From Brienomyrus brachyistius (lineage: Eukaryota; Chordata; Actinopteri; Osteoglossiformes; Mormyridae): a stretch of DNA of 64,000 nt. Location of the stretch: contig NC_064542.1 of NCBI RefSeq assembly GCF_023856365.1, forward strand, positions 20,650,338 through 20,714,337, read 5' to 3'. The position numbers and the translations under genes were made by a program. A model generated the notes under the pieces. The model was given only the letters and a program-made list of their open reading frames with translations. It did no database searches and was not told the origin of the DNA. Numbering within the stretch: position 1 is the first letter of the stretch; each line of letters begins with the position of its first letter. Shown in pieces: positions 25,655-38,802 of the stretch.

Positions 25655-25815
25655 TACTTAATTTAGCAGGTGCTTTTCTCCAAAGCGATGTGCAGTTGAG
25701 GGTGCAGCATCAGAGAGTTCCTAGAGCAATGGGGGGTAAGGGCCTCGCTCAGGGGCCCAACAGTGAGATCACTCTGTCAGCCACGGGATCTGAACCAGCG
25801 ACCTTCTGGCCACAG
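25655..25815 (+). mobile_element. dispersed fish repeat (TTTAGCAGGTGCTTTTCTCCA type)
   Basis: It contains the typical order TTTAGCAGGTGCTTTTCTCC, AAAGCGATGTGCAGTTG, GGGCCTCGCTCAGGGGCCCA, then GATCTGAACCAGCGACCTTC. Many fish genomes hold this repeat, and the last part looks like an inverted tRNA T-arm. No class can be fixed from this one copy. Confidence 0.6.
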
Positions 25816-26601
25816 GGCCCAACCATCACCACCATCAAAAATGTTTTTTTAATCATAAAATGATTTTTTTTTAAATCATAATAATGACAAAACAGTAGAG
25901 AATGCTGGTGTATCTTTTATGCATCTGACCCATTTTTGATGCAAGACATCACATGAAAATTTTCTTGAGGGGCAGTTTAATCCATTTCTGACCGGCAGCA
26001 GGTTCAGATTGAGACCAGATAACAGACACGCTTCACTTCACGGGATTCAATTCGCTTTTTGCAAACAGCCTTAATCTTATACAATGAGCCTGGCTTATTT
26101 AGCAGAATGTGTCGTTACCTGTGCTGTGTGGGGGGGGTGCATTTCTGTCAGGTTGTCCTGTTCTGTAACAAGCCTGGCACGGGCCGGGTGGGGGTGGGGG
26201 TGGGGGGTGCGCTGAGGGCTGGGAGAGGAGAAGCCAAGTGGGCACTGTGACCTGTACGGCAGGAAGAACACGGTCCATGAGCAGGAGGTCGCCGCCTTTA
26301 TCCGCAGTTAAAGGGGAGGGGGCTCGGGCAGCTTATGGTGGGAAGCTGACTCATCCTCAGCTTCACATCCCTTTAACATCCAGCTCCTCGCCGACAGCCT
26401 GCCTGCACACTTACTGGGGATGAAGCCTCTGAAAGGTGCTGCACTCAGCTCTTCAAAGGATAGAGACCCTCAGTGCTTATCTTTGTACTTTGTGGAATAA
26501 CCCCCCCACCCCCCTAGAGCTGCTATATTGCAACCTGCAATTAAGCAGGTGGAGGCAGAGGTTTGCTGTTTTTAAAAGGCTGTAAGAGCTTGGATGCCAT
26601 A

Positions 26602-26935
26602 CACACACACACACACACACTCACACACAGGTTTGTAATTATATCTTTGTGGGGACTGTCCATTCATTTCCATGGGGAAAACTAATCCCAACATGACAAC
26701 CTTAACCCCTACCCAGCCCTAACCTTAACCACAAGTAACCAAACAAAATACGAGACTTTTGGCATTTTTAGTTTTTTTGACTGCAGTCACAGATTTTTAT
26801 AAAATTAACCCTAACCCTAACCCTTGTAGGGACCAAAAAAAATGTCCCCACAAAGTCAAAAATAACATCTTTTTATGACATTGTTGGGACATTTGGTCCC
26901 CACAATGTAATACACACACAACCCACGCACAGTCA
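26602..26935 (+). mobile_element. GTGGGGAC-type MITE, copy D, flanked by (CA)n
   Basis: (CA)n at about 26602-26630 is followed by GTTTGTAATTATATCTTTGT, GGGGACTGTCC and CCTTAACCCCTACCCAGCCC. It ends GTTGGGACATTTGGTCCCC and CAATGTAATACACACACA. Inside, CCCTAACCCTAACCC at 26807-26822 looks telomeric but is a variant of the element's own ACCCAGCCCTAACC tract. Confidence 0.72.
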
Positions 26936-27614
26936 CAGAACCCATATTCACAAACACACACACAGCTAACAGAAAGATGTGTGACGCAGATGCACGCTGC
27001 CTGAAACATGGGAAACGAGAAGAGATTCAGCATCTCAGTGCGAGGCTCACCTGCTCTATGCCCCCCCCCCCCCAGACCGTTTACAGGGGGAGCAGTAAAT
27101 GTCACCCACAATAATGAGCATATTCATCATAGGATTTAAATTCCTGAAATCCACGTACGTTTGAGCTTAAATTTATCATGTATAACAACTGACTGGGATC
27201 AAAGATCAAAGATGCACAGTTTTGATTGCTCTCACTCGGCTGGATTAAACGCTTAATTCCTTCCCAATCCAATTTCCTCCATGAGAACCACTGCAGGCCT
27301 TTTAAATATAATATTAAACATATGACCGATCTTATAGGCAGATGTACGTGCGCGTGTCATTGCCAGTTTGAAATGTCAGAGGTCTGTCCTTTTCCTTCAT
27401 CCTGTGGTTTGCTGTCCTGTGACCAAATCACCCTCCCTGTCCCCACGTTGGACTCTTCCCATCCTATAATTCCAAGGAGCCCTCCTTATTTACCGTGGTT
27501 AAATGGAATAAACATGCATGCATACACAAAAATACTGCATTTCACAACATTGCAACTCTGTCGCAAAGCTGGTGATGGTGTTGCAAAATCAATAACACAG
27601 ATGATTCCTTAACC

Positions 27615-27800
27615 CAGTGGTAGGGAACCTGATCCATGCAGAGCCGGTGTGGGTGAGGGTTTTTGGTATGGCCTCTCAATCAGCCAATAACAGTGGATTC
27701 CAAGGACTGGAGTTGAGAATCGCTGCTTTATTATTGGCTGACTGAGAGGCCATCCCAAAAACCCACACCGGCTCTCCATGGATCAGGTTCCCTACCTCTG
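27615..27800. mobile_element. hAT-type fold-back MITE
   Basis: CAGTGGTAGGGAACCTGATC at the left is mirrored by GATCAGGTTCCCTACCTCTG at the right. The inverted arms run about 75 bases with few differences. Flanks CCTTAACC (27607-27614) and CCCTAACC (27801-27808) match in 7 of 8 bases and fit an 8-bp target duplication. Confidence 0.85.
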
Positions 27801-27837
27801 CCCTAACCCTCTCGCTGCTTGTGTCCATTGTTACAAG

Positions 27838-27995
27838 CAGAGTTGGGTACTTCAGGTCCAGAGAGTAAAAATCCAGACCGAGATTTTGTTTCAACCAACC
27901 AGTTGCGCATAAAGAGTCACAGTCACTGAGTACTCAGCTGGTTGGTTGAAACGAAATCCTGGTCTGGATTTTTACTCTCTAAATTATCTAACTCT
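27838..27995. mobile_element. second fold-back MITE (CAGAGTTGG type)
   Basis: The arms GAGAGTAAAAATCCAGACCGA and CTGGTCTGGATTTTTACTCT, and TTTCAACCAACCAG with CTGGTTGGTTGAAA, are inverted. The flanking octamers (GTTACAAG and GTCACCAG) match in only 6 of 8 bases. The same inner arms occur in the element at 53994-54147. Confidence 0.78.
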
Positions 27996-28894
27996 GGTCA
28001 CCAGTGTCCATTGACTTCTTCTGCAGGGAATGACAGACTGATAAACTGATGAATCATAGATAATCATATAGGACAGATTGGGGGGCACCCTTGTCCCTCC
28101 CCCAGGGGAATGATTGGACTGTCAGACCCACTTTGTCTCTCCCGGTAGAGCGGTCAGCATCTCTGCTTTAGACATCGCCCATCTGGGGGAGTTTCTCACA
28201 CTTATATGTACCTCGTTTGAGGGGGGACACCAGTCTGGGTCAGGATCTGTCTGTGTGTGTCTCTCTCTCATCGAGGCCCAGAGAGACTCAACCCCTATAA
28301 CCCCTCCCCCTTTCACCTGACTCATGACATCATATCACTCAAAACAACAGAAGCGCATTGGTTTCATACCCCCTCAGCGACTTGCCTGCTTACGTGCACG
28401 AGAGCACTGCTGTGAGATGAGAATGTCTGCTCTCTCTGCAGGTACGCACGACAAGCTGAAGACTATAATTATGTCTGGATCACGTGATCCTGATTTTCAG
28501 TGACCACTCTTCAGCCTGTCCTCACTTATTTTAAAACTGCAGACGTGTTCTAAAAATACAAACTGCTTCCTGTTTCCCCCCTTTCACTGCTTTATTGTTT
28601 AAAACACGAGGACCAGTGTTGCCATGGATGCGGTTGTCCTGGTTACAAACAAGTACGCAGATATGGGAATGGCAAGGAGCAGTTTCAATTGGCTTAACCT
28701 CTCCACAGTCCGACCGCTGCAGACTACGTTCTGCTGTTTCAGGGGCGGCGAGGTTAGGTTTAACTTTTAGTTAGGCGCAGTGGGGTTAAACTCTGGGCAA
28801 CTATCACTTGCTAGCCCACAAATCAATACTCGTCTGAAACTTACTGTAGGGCCTGGTCAGGATACTGTCACTCTGACCAACTCAGGACAGAAGG

Positions 28895-28977
28895 ACACAC
28901 AGCCAGTCCATGTTTTTGCTCCCTCCGAGGTCCCTGCCAGACAGTCTGTGGGTCGACAAAGACTGGATTGGGAATCA
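28895..28977. mobile_element. fragment of the CAGTGTTTCTAAATCCGG-type MITE
   Basis: It contains CCAGTCCATGTTTTTGCTCC, CTCCGAGGTCCCTGCCAGAC and GACTGGATTGGGAATCACAG. This is the same body as the expanded element at 40816-41290 but with a single core unit. Confidence 0.55.
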
Positions 28978-30027
28978 CAGCCATAGGCTACACAAACATC
29001 ATAGAGCACAGGCGACGATCACTAATGTCTCTGCTTAGCTGCACCCCCCCCACACAGCACCGGGAGGTAGAGCTGGGGCCAGCAAGCGGCCGCGTCCATA
29101 GACGCTCCCTACAGACAGTCCGGATCCCGGATGGGAGTCCGGTCCTGGCGTTGAATCTCGTAATTGGTAGATCAGTGCACAGCGGTGCTGACGATCAACT
29201 CAGCATGAAAAACAGACTGAGGGACTGAGGGCCAATAGGAAAAGTCTTAACCCTTTATCAGCATAAGTGCTGAAACGGCACTGCTTGCCATAATTACAGT
29301 GTAAGCCCTTTAATCCCAGGCAGAAGAGGAAGTCTACTCTGTAGTAATGTTGGCACAGTAGTATACAACCGATAACGTTTTGGGGGTTTTAATTTGCCTG
29401 TGTCCTTGCCATGACCTACCCATAGCAAAAGTACATGTTTTCATAGTCATACATGGCAGAGCACATACATAACGGAATCAAAGTGAAAGTCAGACACGTG
29501 GACAAAAGCTAAGAGCGCCATCTGCTGGTCAGTCGTGGAACACAGATTCTTGTGTAATTCCTGCTGGTGACTGACCTATGGACCTGGACTGGACACACGC
29601 TGCAACTAATTTTAGTTGCCCCGGATCTAGGAGACAAGAGGCTGGCCTCAGTACGCTTAACAGCAGTTGTAAGCATGGAACTTAAAGTCTACAATCTGCT
29701 CATAGTGTTCGCTTGCACGCGTCAAATACCAAGAGGGATGCAAACATTACATGTTTTATTTATGCCCTAGACTGCTGTAATTTGGCAATGAGGAGATTAG
29801 CCTGACACTTTTCTCGGATCAACGAGAGCACTTCAAATTAGAAAACAATGACAGGAACAGCAAGGATGTCAGCATCATAATTACTGCTCAATAATGTGGC
29901 ACATCCGGGGATATTCTCCAACCACTTCTCTTAATTATGTGAAAAGAAACTTATGTATTTAAATTAGTATATACTTATTTACTGCATTTATTATATAAAT
30001 CAATTGAAATAATACATCAAGAACATT

Positions 30028-30364
30028 ATCCATCCATCCATTTTCCAAACTGCTTATCCTACTGGGTCGCAGGGGGGTCCGGAGCCTATCCCGGAAGCAA
30101 TGGGCATGAGGCAGGGAACAACCCAGGATGGGGGACCAGCCCATCACAGGGCACACTCACACACATCTAGGGGCAATTTAGCAACTCCTATCAGCCTCAG
30201 CATGTTTTTGGACTGTGGGGGGAAACCGGAGTACCCGGAGGGAAACCCCACAACGACATGGGGAGAACATGCAAACTCCACACACATGTAACCCAGGCGG
30301 AGACTCCAACCCGGGTCCCAGAGGTGTGAGGCAACAGTGCTAACCACTGCACCATCATGCCACC
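30028..30364 (-). mobile_element. tRNA-derived SINE with (ATGG)n tail, near full length
   Basis: On the minus strand the head has a box A (TGGTGCAGTGGTTAGC) and a box B (GGGTTGGAGTCTCC) at tRNA spacing. The body reads GGAGTTTGCATGTTCTCCCC, then GTTTCCCCCCACAGTCC and TGCGACCCAGTAGGATAAGC. It ends in ATGGATGGATGG, a simple tail as left by LINE-driven retroposition. Confidence 0.85.
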
Positions 30365-33300
30365 CTATAACATTATCTAACAAATGAATTTTACTATTTA
30401 ATGTTCTAGTAAATAGTGTATGATAATGTACGAAAAGACCAAACAAGCTAGAGGGAGAGATTGTGATGAAATCACCAAATGTAAGGTTTACAACTCAAAC
30501 TCTACAACTTTCCACAGGTCAAAGGATCCAAGGTGCAGCAATATGAACCACAGGACACTAGAGGGCACTCAAGAGTATTAGCAATAAGGCTATCATAGCA
30601 TTTCAACTGGGCTGTGTGGTGGGTCTGATACGTGGCACAGCTGCCTGGCAGCTCCTAGACTGGGGGGCTTATCCCCTATATCTCCTGGCTTAAACTCCAG
30701 CCTTCCCACCCTGAGACCCCATCAAGGGGAAACAGTCAGATGAATCACTTACCTGTACATTGTATTCATCGTCAGTAATACATGGCTAATATGGCTACAT
30801 ATACCTTCCCCCTCTTGAGGTGGAACAAAAACTCCATCAGATGGGGTATGAACCTCCCATATCAGACGATTTCAGTTTAAAGATGTGAATCAACTGACCC
30901 TTTAGCATAGCAGTTCCAGTTGGAGGAGAAAGCCTGGGAAATAGTTAACGGTTCGCTACAGTTAACTACGGACGTGCTGCCCGTTGCGTACTTCAGTCTC
31001 TCTTATGTTCTGTGATGGGAGTGTAGACAGGGCTAAATGCTCAGGCGGTTCTCACTTGCTACGCATGCAGCTGCAGCATTCTGCAAAAAAAACGTAAAAA
31101 ATTTGTCTCGCATATTTTAAATGATCCTGAGTTTTTCATTTGAAGGTTATAAGGTATTTTTGTTGGTGGAATTGTATGACAATACCACTGGGCAGCTATA
31201 AAAACCCCCCTCCACCATCTTTTTTGCTCTCTTTGGGCACAGAGAGACACATTGTAAAGCTTCAAGCGGGCAAATTAGACCGCCCCCTTCAACACCACGC
31301 TCGGATATTCCAGAGCTCCCAACTCCCACGCTCCCTCTGATGTCTGACAGTCTAATGCAAACCATGCAAAATCCCACGCCGGCACCCGTAATCCTCCGAG
31401 AACACGCTTTTAATGTAGCTGGTCACTTCGTCCATTCTGCATCTCGCCGGGCAAAGGATTAAGTCATTTTCTCTCAGAGATAACTTATGTTCGGTAAACC
31501 GAATCGGTTAAGCCTGTCACTGCTGCTGTTCGTGACGAGATTTCTTTGCCTCTGCCAGCCATTTTAATGCAGTATGTTTCTGGGGGTCACGCAAGGATGC
31601 TCAAAACTTTAGCATGTGCTCATTATCTAAAAATCACAAGAAGTAAATAAAAAAAAACAAGCCTGCTAGCTGATCTCCCATTGGCTAGCTGGTCTCCCTT
31701 CTCTCTCCTACACCGAGGACCTTTCTAACCCTGTCACGTATTGCTTGGGAAATTGTCCCTTTGACCCCATAAAAAAGGGAGTGAATAAACGAAATGCAAA
31801 AAATTTACGCTGCACTGGGGAACTGGAGGGAGTGTGCTCTCATTTTCCAGAAAGGCCAGCCTCCCTGCCATTGGATGTGTGGATAGAGAGGCAGGGAAAA
31901 GCTTTCAGTGCTGATTAGATCTCTTCGATTGCATTCACACCGGCCGTGGAAGGGCTACAAGGCACCTCACCTCACACGACGATAAATCACAATGATGGTG
32001 ACCACAGCCACCACACACGATAAAATGCATGCCTCTTCGGACCGCCCTCCTCCCCCATGTTAAAGCACACATCAGACTCTCTGCTTCCATGTTAAAGCAC
32101 CAAACAAACAAACAAGCAAAGTAAAGGTTCCAAAGGCCTCTTAACACTTTGTCTCTTCCAGGTACTGCCTGGTTTGTTCTTCTCCCTGGCTGACGAAGCG
32201 GCACATCAGGCTGAAAGTACGGAAAACACAGAATGCGGCCCATGGGCGATCACACCGCGGGGGAGGGGACCGGCGGACACGAGAGGATCCCAGCACGATA
32301 CCGTAAAGGAATAAAAAACAAGAGAGTACAGCACTTGCTCTTAAAATCAGACACAGTCTGATAAAGGTGTAAATGACTGAAAGGTCACGGCAAGGTCACG
32401 CAGGAAGCAGAGCTTATTATCTTATCGCGAGAGTCGCACTCTTATTTTTGGGTTTCTGGGTTACCTGAACACAGACAGACTTCCAGATGCTATTTTTAAC
32501 ACCATACACAGGTAAGTCTGGGCATGCTGGACATTGTCAGTGGTTACATACACGCTCTAGCCTGTCCACATGAAGCACACCCCCCTCTCACCACGGCCCA
32601 CCAACGCTGTGCCATAAATCCTCCCCCTGGCTCTCAGCGTAATGGACGGCGGTTTAGATGCCCTCTTTATTAGCTCTGTGGCGGTGGGCGAGGACGGGTA
32701 GCCGCGATCGCCGCGGTTACACAGAGCGGCTAGCGGGCGAGGTGCATTAGGGAGATTGTCTCCGCCAGAGCCGCATGGCGCCATCCCATTGGCCGAGGCT
32801 GAGGTGACCTGTGCGCATGTCGACATAAATGTCGGCTGTAGATTCCCAGGCCTGTCCCCCAAGCCCACTCTCCACAACCTGCAAAGACGACAGGGTCTAT
32901 CGGTAAAGCGGGGCTGGGCGGGGAGCGTATTACGCCGCTGGGTGGGGCGGCAGGGAGGGGTTATTGGGGAGGGACCCAGCGGGCAGACTGTGCCATGGCA
33001 CAGCGTCACGCAGCATCCCTGTGTGTCTGTGGGAGGAATCCCTGTGGAGGGACACCACCCAGCATCCGGCACGCCAGCTCGCGATGAGCGGAGGAGGGCG
33101 GCGGTAGGAGCTTTTGCCAACGGGACGCTGCCCGGGGGGCTTAAAGACCATGGGGCTTTCCTGTTTTAAGTCCTGGAGGCATGATGGCAAGACACAAAGA
33201 GGTGAGTGACCCCCCCCCCAAAAAAAAAAAAATTTGGACAGAGCCTCTCAACAAATTGCAGATGATAGGAATGTCTTTCCGAGGAAACAAAATGATTTCT

Positions 33301-36040
33301 AAAAAAACTCTGCGCGATCATGAACAGATTTGCAGGCCGTCATCAAAGACAGATGTTGTATTCTCCTCTCCAGATGTTCGTCACATGATTAAATATGATT
33401 AGCAGAATAATTCTGATTGGCAGAAGAAACACTGAAGATGCTCATTTTCGGCCGAGGTTGGGGCTGCTTTTGTAGGTGCTTAAGGCACGGTTTTAGTGAC
33501 TGTGCTGAAGCAGCTAGTTCAGTGCAGGGGCTCCCCGCAGCCAGCGAGAAAGGGGCACCCTGCTGGATCAGGCGGGACGCTGTTAGTCAGCCCCAGCAGA
33601 GAGGTCTTCCCTGGCCATCCTCGAGCACCAGGGACCATCATTAGCTCACAAATACACACGTACACACCCACATCTGAAACACTGCAGCAGGCGGCTAACA
33701 GCGTCAAGACACAATCTCATCTGACCGGGGTTTGTCATCCACCTCTGTACCATTCAGCAGCTTAGGTAAGGATTTCATGTGACTCCCATGATGCACTGCT
33801 CTAGCATTCATCATGAGATAGGGGGCGCCACACATGGGCAGCGGATGTTAGCTGCCATCTTCACTCTTGCCTCAACATCCCCAGCAAGATCTGGAACCGT
33901 TGCTCATCTTCTAGCTGTTTCAGGGAGGCGCAGCATTAGTTCATGTCCCACACAGCAGCCCCACCCCTGATCTGCCTGCGTTTCCGTTTCCCGGAAGTAC
34001 GGGCCACTCTCTGTGCTTTAAGTGACTCTACGTCGAGGTTTCTGCAGAAACCCTTGATCACAGCAACCCGATGCTGGATGAGAACCTGCACAGCAGCCTC
34101 AGGGCCCCTCGCTGTACACCCTACAGCAAGGTGACACAAAGACTCGGTTACATAACCCTGACTAGGTATCGATTAACCCTACCAATCCCATCCATTTTCC
34201 CACTCAATAGGACGAGTGGCTGCCCTGGAATTAATTACCTCTCTCTCCCAGACGGCCAGTGAAATTAACAGGCTTTTTAATTGCCACTATGCCTTGTGAC
34301 AATCATTAATAAGCTCCAAATGGATAACTCCGAAGGCAAACCACTACTCAAGTCCAAAAATTGAGTTATTTACACTGGGTGTACTTATCGAGCTTCTGCA
34401 AAACTATATTTAAATTTTAAAAATAGTACATAATTTCTAGAGCAGATGCTAACAAAGCCCTTACGAATGCAGACCGTCGATATTCTGTTATTGGTAAAAT
34501 CCGGAATTTGCATTGCGGAACTGGATAATACCTGCAGGGTTCCAGTCGTGAACAGATATGAAACTGCTTTCTTAATAGAGAGTTCGGGGGAGTCTCTGGC
34601 TGATTTTACAAACGGCCATCACACTGCCACACCCCCAAAGGACACGGCGTGTGGGGTGACCATATCAGCCATGTGAGATCTGTCATGTTTCACTGCCATG
34701 CTGGTATGGCTTGGGGGGGCTTTTGTGCTCAGCATTGACTGGCTTAGATAGGCTGTCGCTGATTCGTTGCAGGCATGCTCAGGCAAGAGGACGCATGCGT
34801 CAGAGAGGGGAGGTCAGGGAACTGGCGAACACCGTGCCCATTCTAACAGCAGCAAAAGCTGGTAGCCTACAGAAATGGATGGATCAGCAGATGCACACAG
34901 TTTTAGGTTATTGAATATCTCTGGCAGGGTGACAGACAGGACTGCTGACCGATTAGCTTGGCTACATAGACCCAGAACGTGTCTGTGTTCAGGTAACCCT
35001 GAATGAGGGCAAACTGGCAATCAAAAATACTAGTGCAGCTCTCGCGATAAGATAATAAGCTCTGTTTACTGTGTGATCTTGCCTTGACCTGTCAGTCGTT
35101 TATGCCTTTATCAAGCTCTAAACCTTAAAAATCAAACTAATACTGAAAGAGAAATATGCTAAAAAAGATTGAAACTGAAATGTAAAATTAAATAATGAGA
35201 GTATTCATAAAAACTGAAAGCACAAGAAATCTGAATCACACTAAAACATTATGTCCGTAGGCACCAGCAGTGCATTGTGGGAGCAGGCCAGATATGACAC
35301 GTTTATATTCAGAAATGCAGCTAAGTGGCATTAAAAAACGCCATCCTCACCCTCTCATGGAACATGACATCATAGCACAGTTGCTATGTTACTGATCTGT
35401 GTGCAACAGGACAACAAGCTCGGGGAGTCCTTCCCGTCAAGGACGAGACGCTGGATTCCCACAGCATCTGTGGCACACAGATGCCAGCAGGGAAGTGGGA
35501 TCGGCCTATTAGTAACAAAACCGTACAGATGAACTCGACCGGGTGGTAGCAGCGTCATCGCGGAGCTTCCAACCTGCAGATGCGATCAAACCCCCCAGGA
35601 CCGGCCCTGTCAAACACCTCATCTGAATCCTGCCCCATATTCACAGCCTCAGAACACATTCGCTACACTGTTTGCTAGGGAGCTTCCATCTACAGTGGCA
35701 AGATGTGAACCTTTTGGAATTTCATTGTTTCTGCATGAATTTGTCATAAAATGTGATCTGATCTTCATCTAATTCAAAGGTATTGACAAATATATTGTGG
35801 CTATAATAATAATAATAATACTAAGAAATCTTCTTGATTGGTTTTTATCAGTCAGTGTAGCTACAGTCCACACCTCCAAACCCATTTTCTTAAGACTCCA
35901 GGTTGCTTTTTCTGAGGTTCACTTACTTTCTCCACTGGCACTATGAGTATTTATGGTTGTTCTCAATAAATACAATATATAGAATATTTCTATTATTATT
36001 ATACCCACATTATACTTCTCAATACCTTTGACTTAGACGA
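30365..36040. other. gene-free stretch upstream of the PH exon
   Basis: No exon was recognised. If the long RhoGAP form starts farther upstream, this is intron. I looked for the earlier PH exons (WLRKQ, RWFVL and KFLFEV motifs) and found none by eye. Simple repeats are minor, with (AAT)n near 35808-35821. Confidence 0.45.
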
Positions 36041-36044
36041 TCAG

Positions 36045-36233
<189 letters not shown>

Positions 36234-36275
36234 GTCTATCTAAATCCAGTTCCTCTTCTGTTCCTTCCCCTGCAG

Positions 36276-36392
36276 CTAGGACCAGGGACACGCCACGTCA
36301 CCCTGGATCGTACTTCTTTCTGTCCAACCAGCATGGCGCAACGGACATGTGGCTGAAGACCCTAAACAAGGGTGTATGGACGCCATTTACAG
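36276..36392 (+). CDS. arhgap24-like: PH-domain C-terminal exon of the long RhoGAP isoform
   Basis: This exon is too short for a simple ORF search. It follows a good acceptor (TTCCCCTGCAG) and ends at a CAG|GTAGGC donor. Read as 2+114+1 bases it has no stop and gives RTRDTPRHPGSYFFL...TDMWLKTLNKGVWTPFT. That aligns with the end of the ARHGAP24 PH domain (DRDRMTANHESYLLM...DMEDWVKSIRRVIWGPF), including the invariant Trp of the last PH helix. It leaves a G, and G+GT from the 39739 exon gives Gly before VFGQRLEET, as in the human proteins. The remaining PH exons were not found and should lie upstream. Confidence 0.82.
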
Positions 36393-38684
36393 GTAGGCCC
36401 AGTGCAGAGGGGATCGCTCCCCGTAGCTGCAGGCAGGGATGCCCTTCAGACCCGGCAGCTGGTAACACTGGGAATGGGGAACATGAGTGTGCCTTGAAAG
36501 CTGGATGAAGCTGCTTCTCCAGGTAGATCGGGGGCAGGCCGTGCAGCTCTGTCAAACAGTGGGGTATTGTCCCCCTCCCCAACCCCTCGCGTTTGAGCTC
36601 AGGACATTATGGAGTCTGCTTTCTCTCATTTCCGCTCTCATGTTCACCTTACCCGCCACACTCCCTCTTCTTCAGAGGTTTATGTAAGCTGTGGAAGCCC
36701 TTTATACATGTACAGTATGTGACACTTTAGTGCTGACCCCTGGTGTTTGGTGGAGGAACATCGCCAAGAATATGTCACCTCTGAAGTCAGTTACTATCTC
36801 TTTGGAGATAATCACGCCCACAGTGGGTAAGGAGCAAGTATCTCCAAATCATATCTCCAAATCAAGTTGCTAAGCTTTCCTGCTTCACACAGTTGCAGGA
36901 CATAGATAACCAGTCTTCTAACATGAGTGCATTTTGTCACAAGTCCCAGAAAAGCACCAAGAGTCTGGGTTGGGGGGGCTTTGTCCATTACCTCTACAGT
37001 AACCTGACTACAAGTGGTGGGTGAGTCGCTCCGGGGCTTGTCCGGCAGATTAGCATCCCAGATGAATTCTCAGCACCACCTTGGCGGTGCTTACAGGCCG
37101 TCTCTGCCTCTCTGCATCCAGGTTCCGCTGTTCCTCTAAGCCCGGCAACAGAGATAAGAGCTCCTGGTCGCATGCAGACGTGCCTGCGCATTAACACGCA
37201 CCAGCGCTATGGTGGCACTCGCTCGGCCACACGACACCGGGCGTCTTATCGGAGGTCAAACTCCTCCACTGCTGGCATATATGAAGGGCAAATCGGGGGT
37301 GGGAGGGAAAGGAGGGGGGGGGGCTGGAAAAATAAGTCAATGAGGGCAGCATTTGGAGCAGCGAGGGGGGCAGCGATGTGGATTTAATGCGACGGTCACG
37401 CTGCCAGAGCTTGTTAATGATTAGGGCAGAGCGGGAGAGAAAGGCAGCGCCGGGCTGACTGTGGTCCACTAAGCAGCCGGGGAAGTTTGTGGATGAAGGA
37501 AAAGAGGCTGAGCTGGGGGTGGTGTGGGGAGGGGGGCTGGTTTTGAGGCGGCTGATAAGGGAGAGAGAGCCTGCTGCAATTTCAGCTCTCCTCTGCATGC
37601 TCGTCAGAGGAACAATGGAAAGGGGAGATTAGACCTAATTCCAAAGAGAGAGAGTGAGAGTGAGTAAGGAAAAGAGAGCGAGTGCACACACTTCAGAGGG
37701 AAAGAAAACAAAACACATTCCTGAAGAACAGGAGCAATCAGCAAAGACGCGTGTGGGGGCGGGGGGGGGGAGAGACAGGGTGTCTACATGGGGGGTGCTG
37801 GGCAAATTAAAACCGTCTCAGCAGAATCACCAGCGGGATAAAGGAACTCAAACTTCACGGTCCAACAGAAACTCAGACGAGCCCGACTGTGAGGAAGGAC
37901 ATCCTGGAGGAGCAGGTACAGGCGGCTGGCAAACGCCCCTGCTTGGGCGAGGGGGGATTCTTCATGCCTTTACACAGGGGAGCCTGGAAAGAGATTCAAG
38001 CAATCCATCTGTTTGAGAGCCTGAGGAATCAGGACGGAGTGCTGGGCTGCCTGTATGTGCTGGAAGGCACCCAGGTGACCTGATGGAATAATTTCACACT
38101 TAAGATGTACCATGATTTGAAACAGCTAAACTGTGGATTTCCTGCTTATTCTAAGAACTATTTCACAGACATAACAGCTTTAATCATCCTTAGTGAGCAT
38201 CATCTTCTCATCAGTTTAAATTCTCCCAGCATATTGGACTTCTGTAATTCCTCAGTGCTGGGAAAGGTTCCTAACTTCCTCTGAAAGCAACAGGATTCAG
38301 GATTTCTATTTTTAAAATGTGCGCAACTGCAATATTTTTTTAACAGTATCTGTCAGCTTCCGTGGATAATCTAAGAAGCTGTGGGATCCAGTCTTTGCTC
38401 GACTTTCAGATTGAGAAGGCTGAGGAATAAACCTTATCTTGTTTTTCCTGAGGAAGAGAGGCAGGTGGGCAGCTAGGATCAGCTAGTCCTGGCCGGGTGG
38501 GAGTACACAGAGGAGGAAGGGAGAGAGAACAGCGTGTACGCTGGAATAGCACGGTGCCAGTGCTAGGAGAAATCATGCCAGAGTCGACCAGGAGGAGATC
38601 CTAGCAGGAGAGTCCCAAGCAGGTCACACCCTCTGAAGGATTCTCACACGAGACACCTGGGCAGGTCTCCGGAGCGCAAAGGGC
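36393..38684. other. intron between the PH exon and the internal first exon; putative internal promoter region
   Basis: It holds a G-rich stretch (37300-37325) and a purine-rich stretch near 37640-37690. The last few hundred bases before 38685 should contain the promoter and 5' UTR of the short RhoGAP form. I see no TATA box or clear initiator. Confidence 0.4.
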
Positions 38685-38802
38685 ATGGGGGCGCGAGGTA
38701 CGGAAAACACTTCTGAGGGAAAGCAGGCCGTATGCCGGACTAGCAGCCACCTCTCCAACTCCACCTACCGCAAGATCAAGAGAGTCTTGAGCTTCAAGAG
38801 AC
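38685..38802 (+). CDS. arhgap24-like: alternative first coding exon of the RhoGAP gene (PH-less isoform)
   Basis: The ATG at 38685 opens 39 codons plus one base, ending at a consensus donor (GAC|GTGAGT) at 38803. The last residues, [15 protein letters not shown] once spliced, resemble the basic TTYRRIKRCFSFRK peptide at the start of the short human ARHGAP24 isoform as I remember it. The single leftover C plus GT from the exon at 39739 makes an Arg codon. An internal promoter just upstream is therefore expected; I see no clear TATA box. The peptide is rich in Lys/Arg and could bind membrane, which is inference. Confidence 0.8.

Noticed and set aside
26805..26824. Interstitial telomeric repeat (CCCTAA)n
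   Set aside because: Only about three units, and they lie inside a repeat family whose other copies have CCCAGCCCTAACC at the same place.
37889..38083. Open frame ending LYVLEGTQVT, similar to a PH-domain stretch of ARHGAP22 (SLQGTQVTEL)
   Set aside because: It lies downstream of the exon for the end of the PH domain, has no PH-like residues before the short match, and runs into a stop. Chance similarity is more likely.
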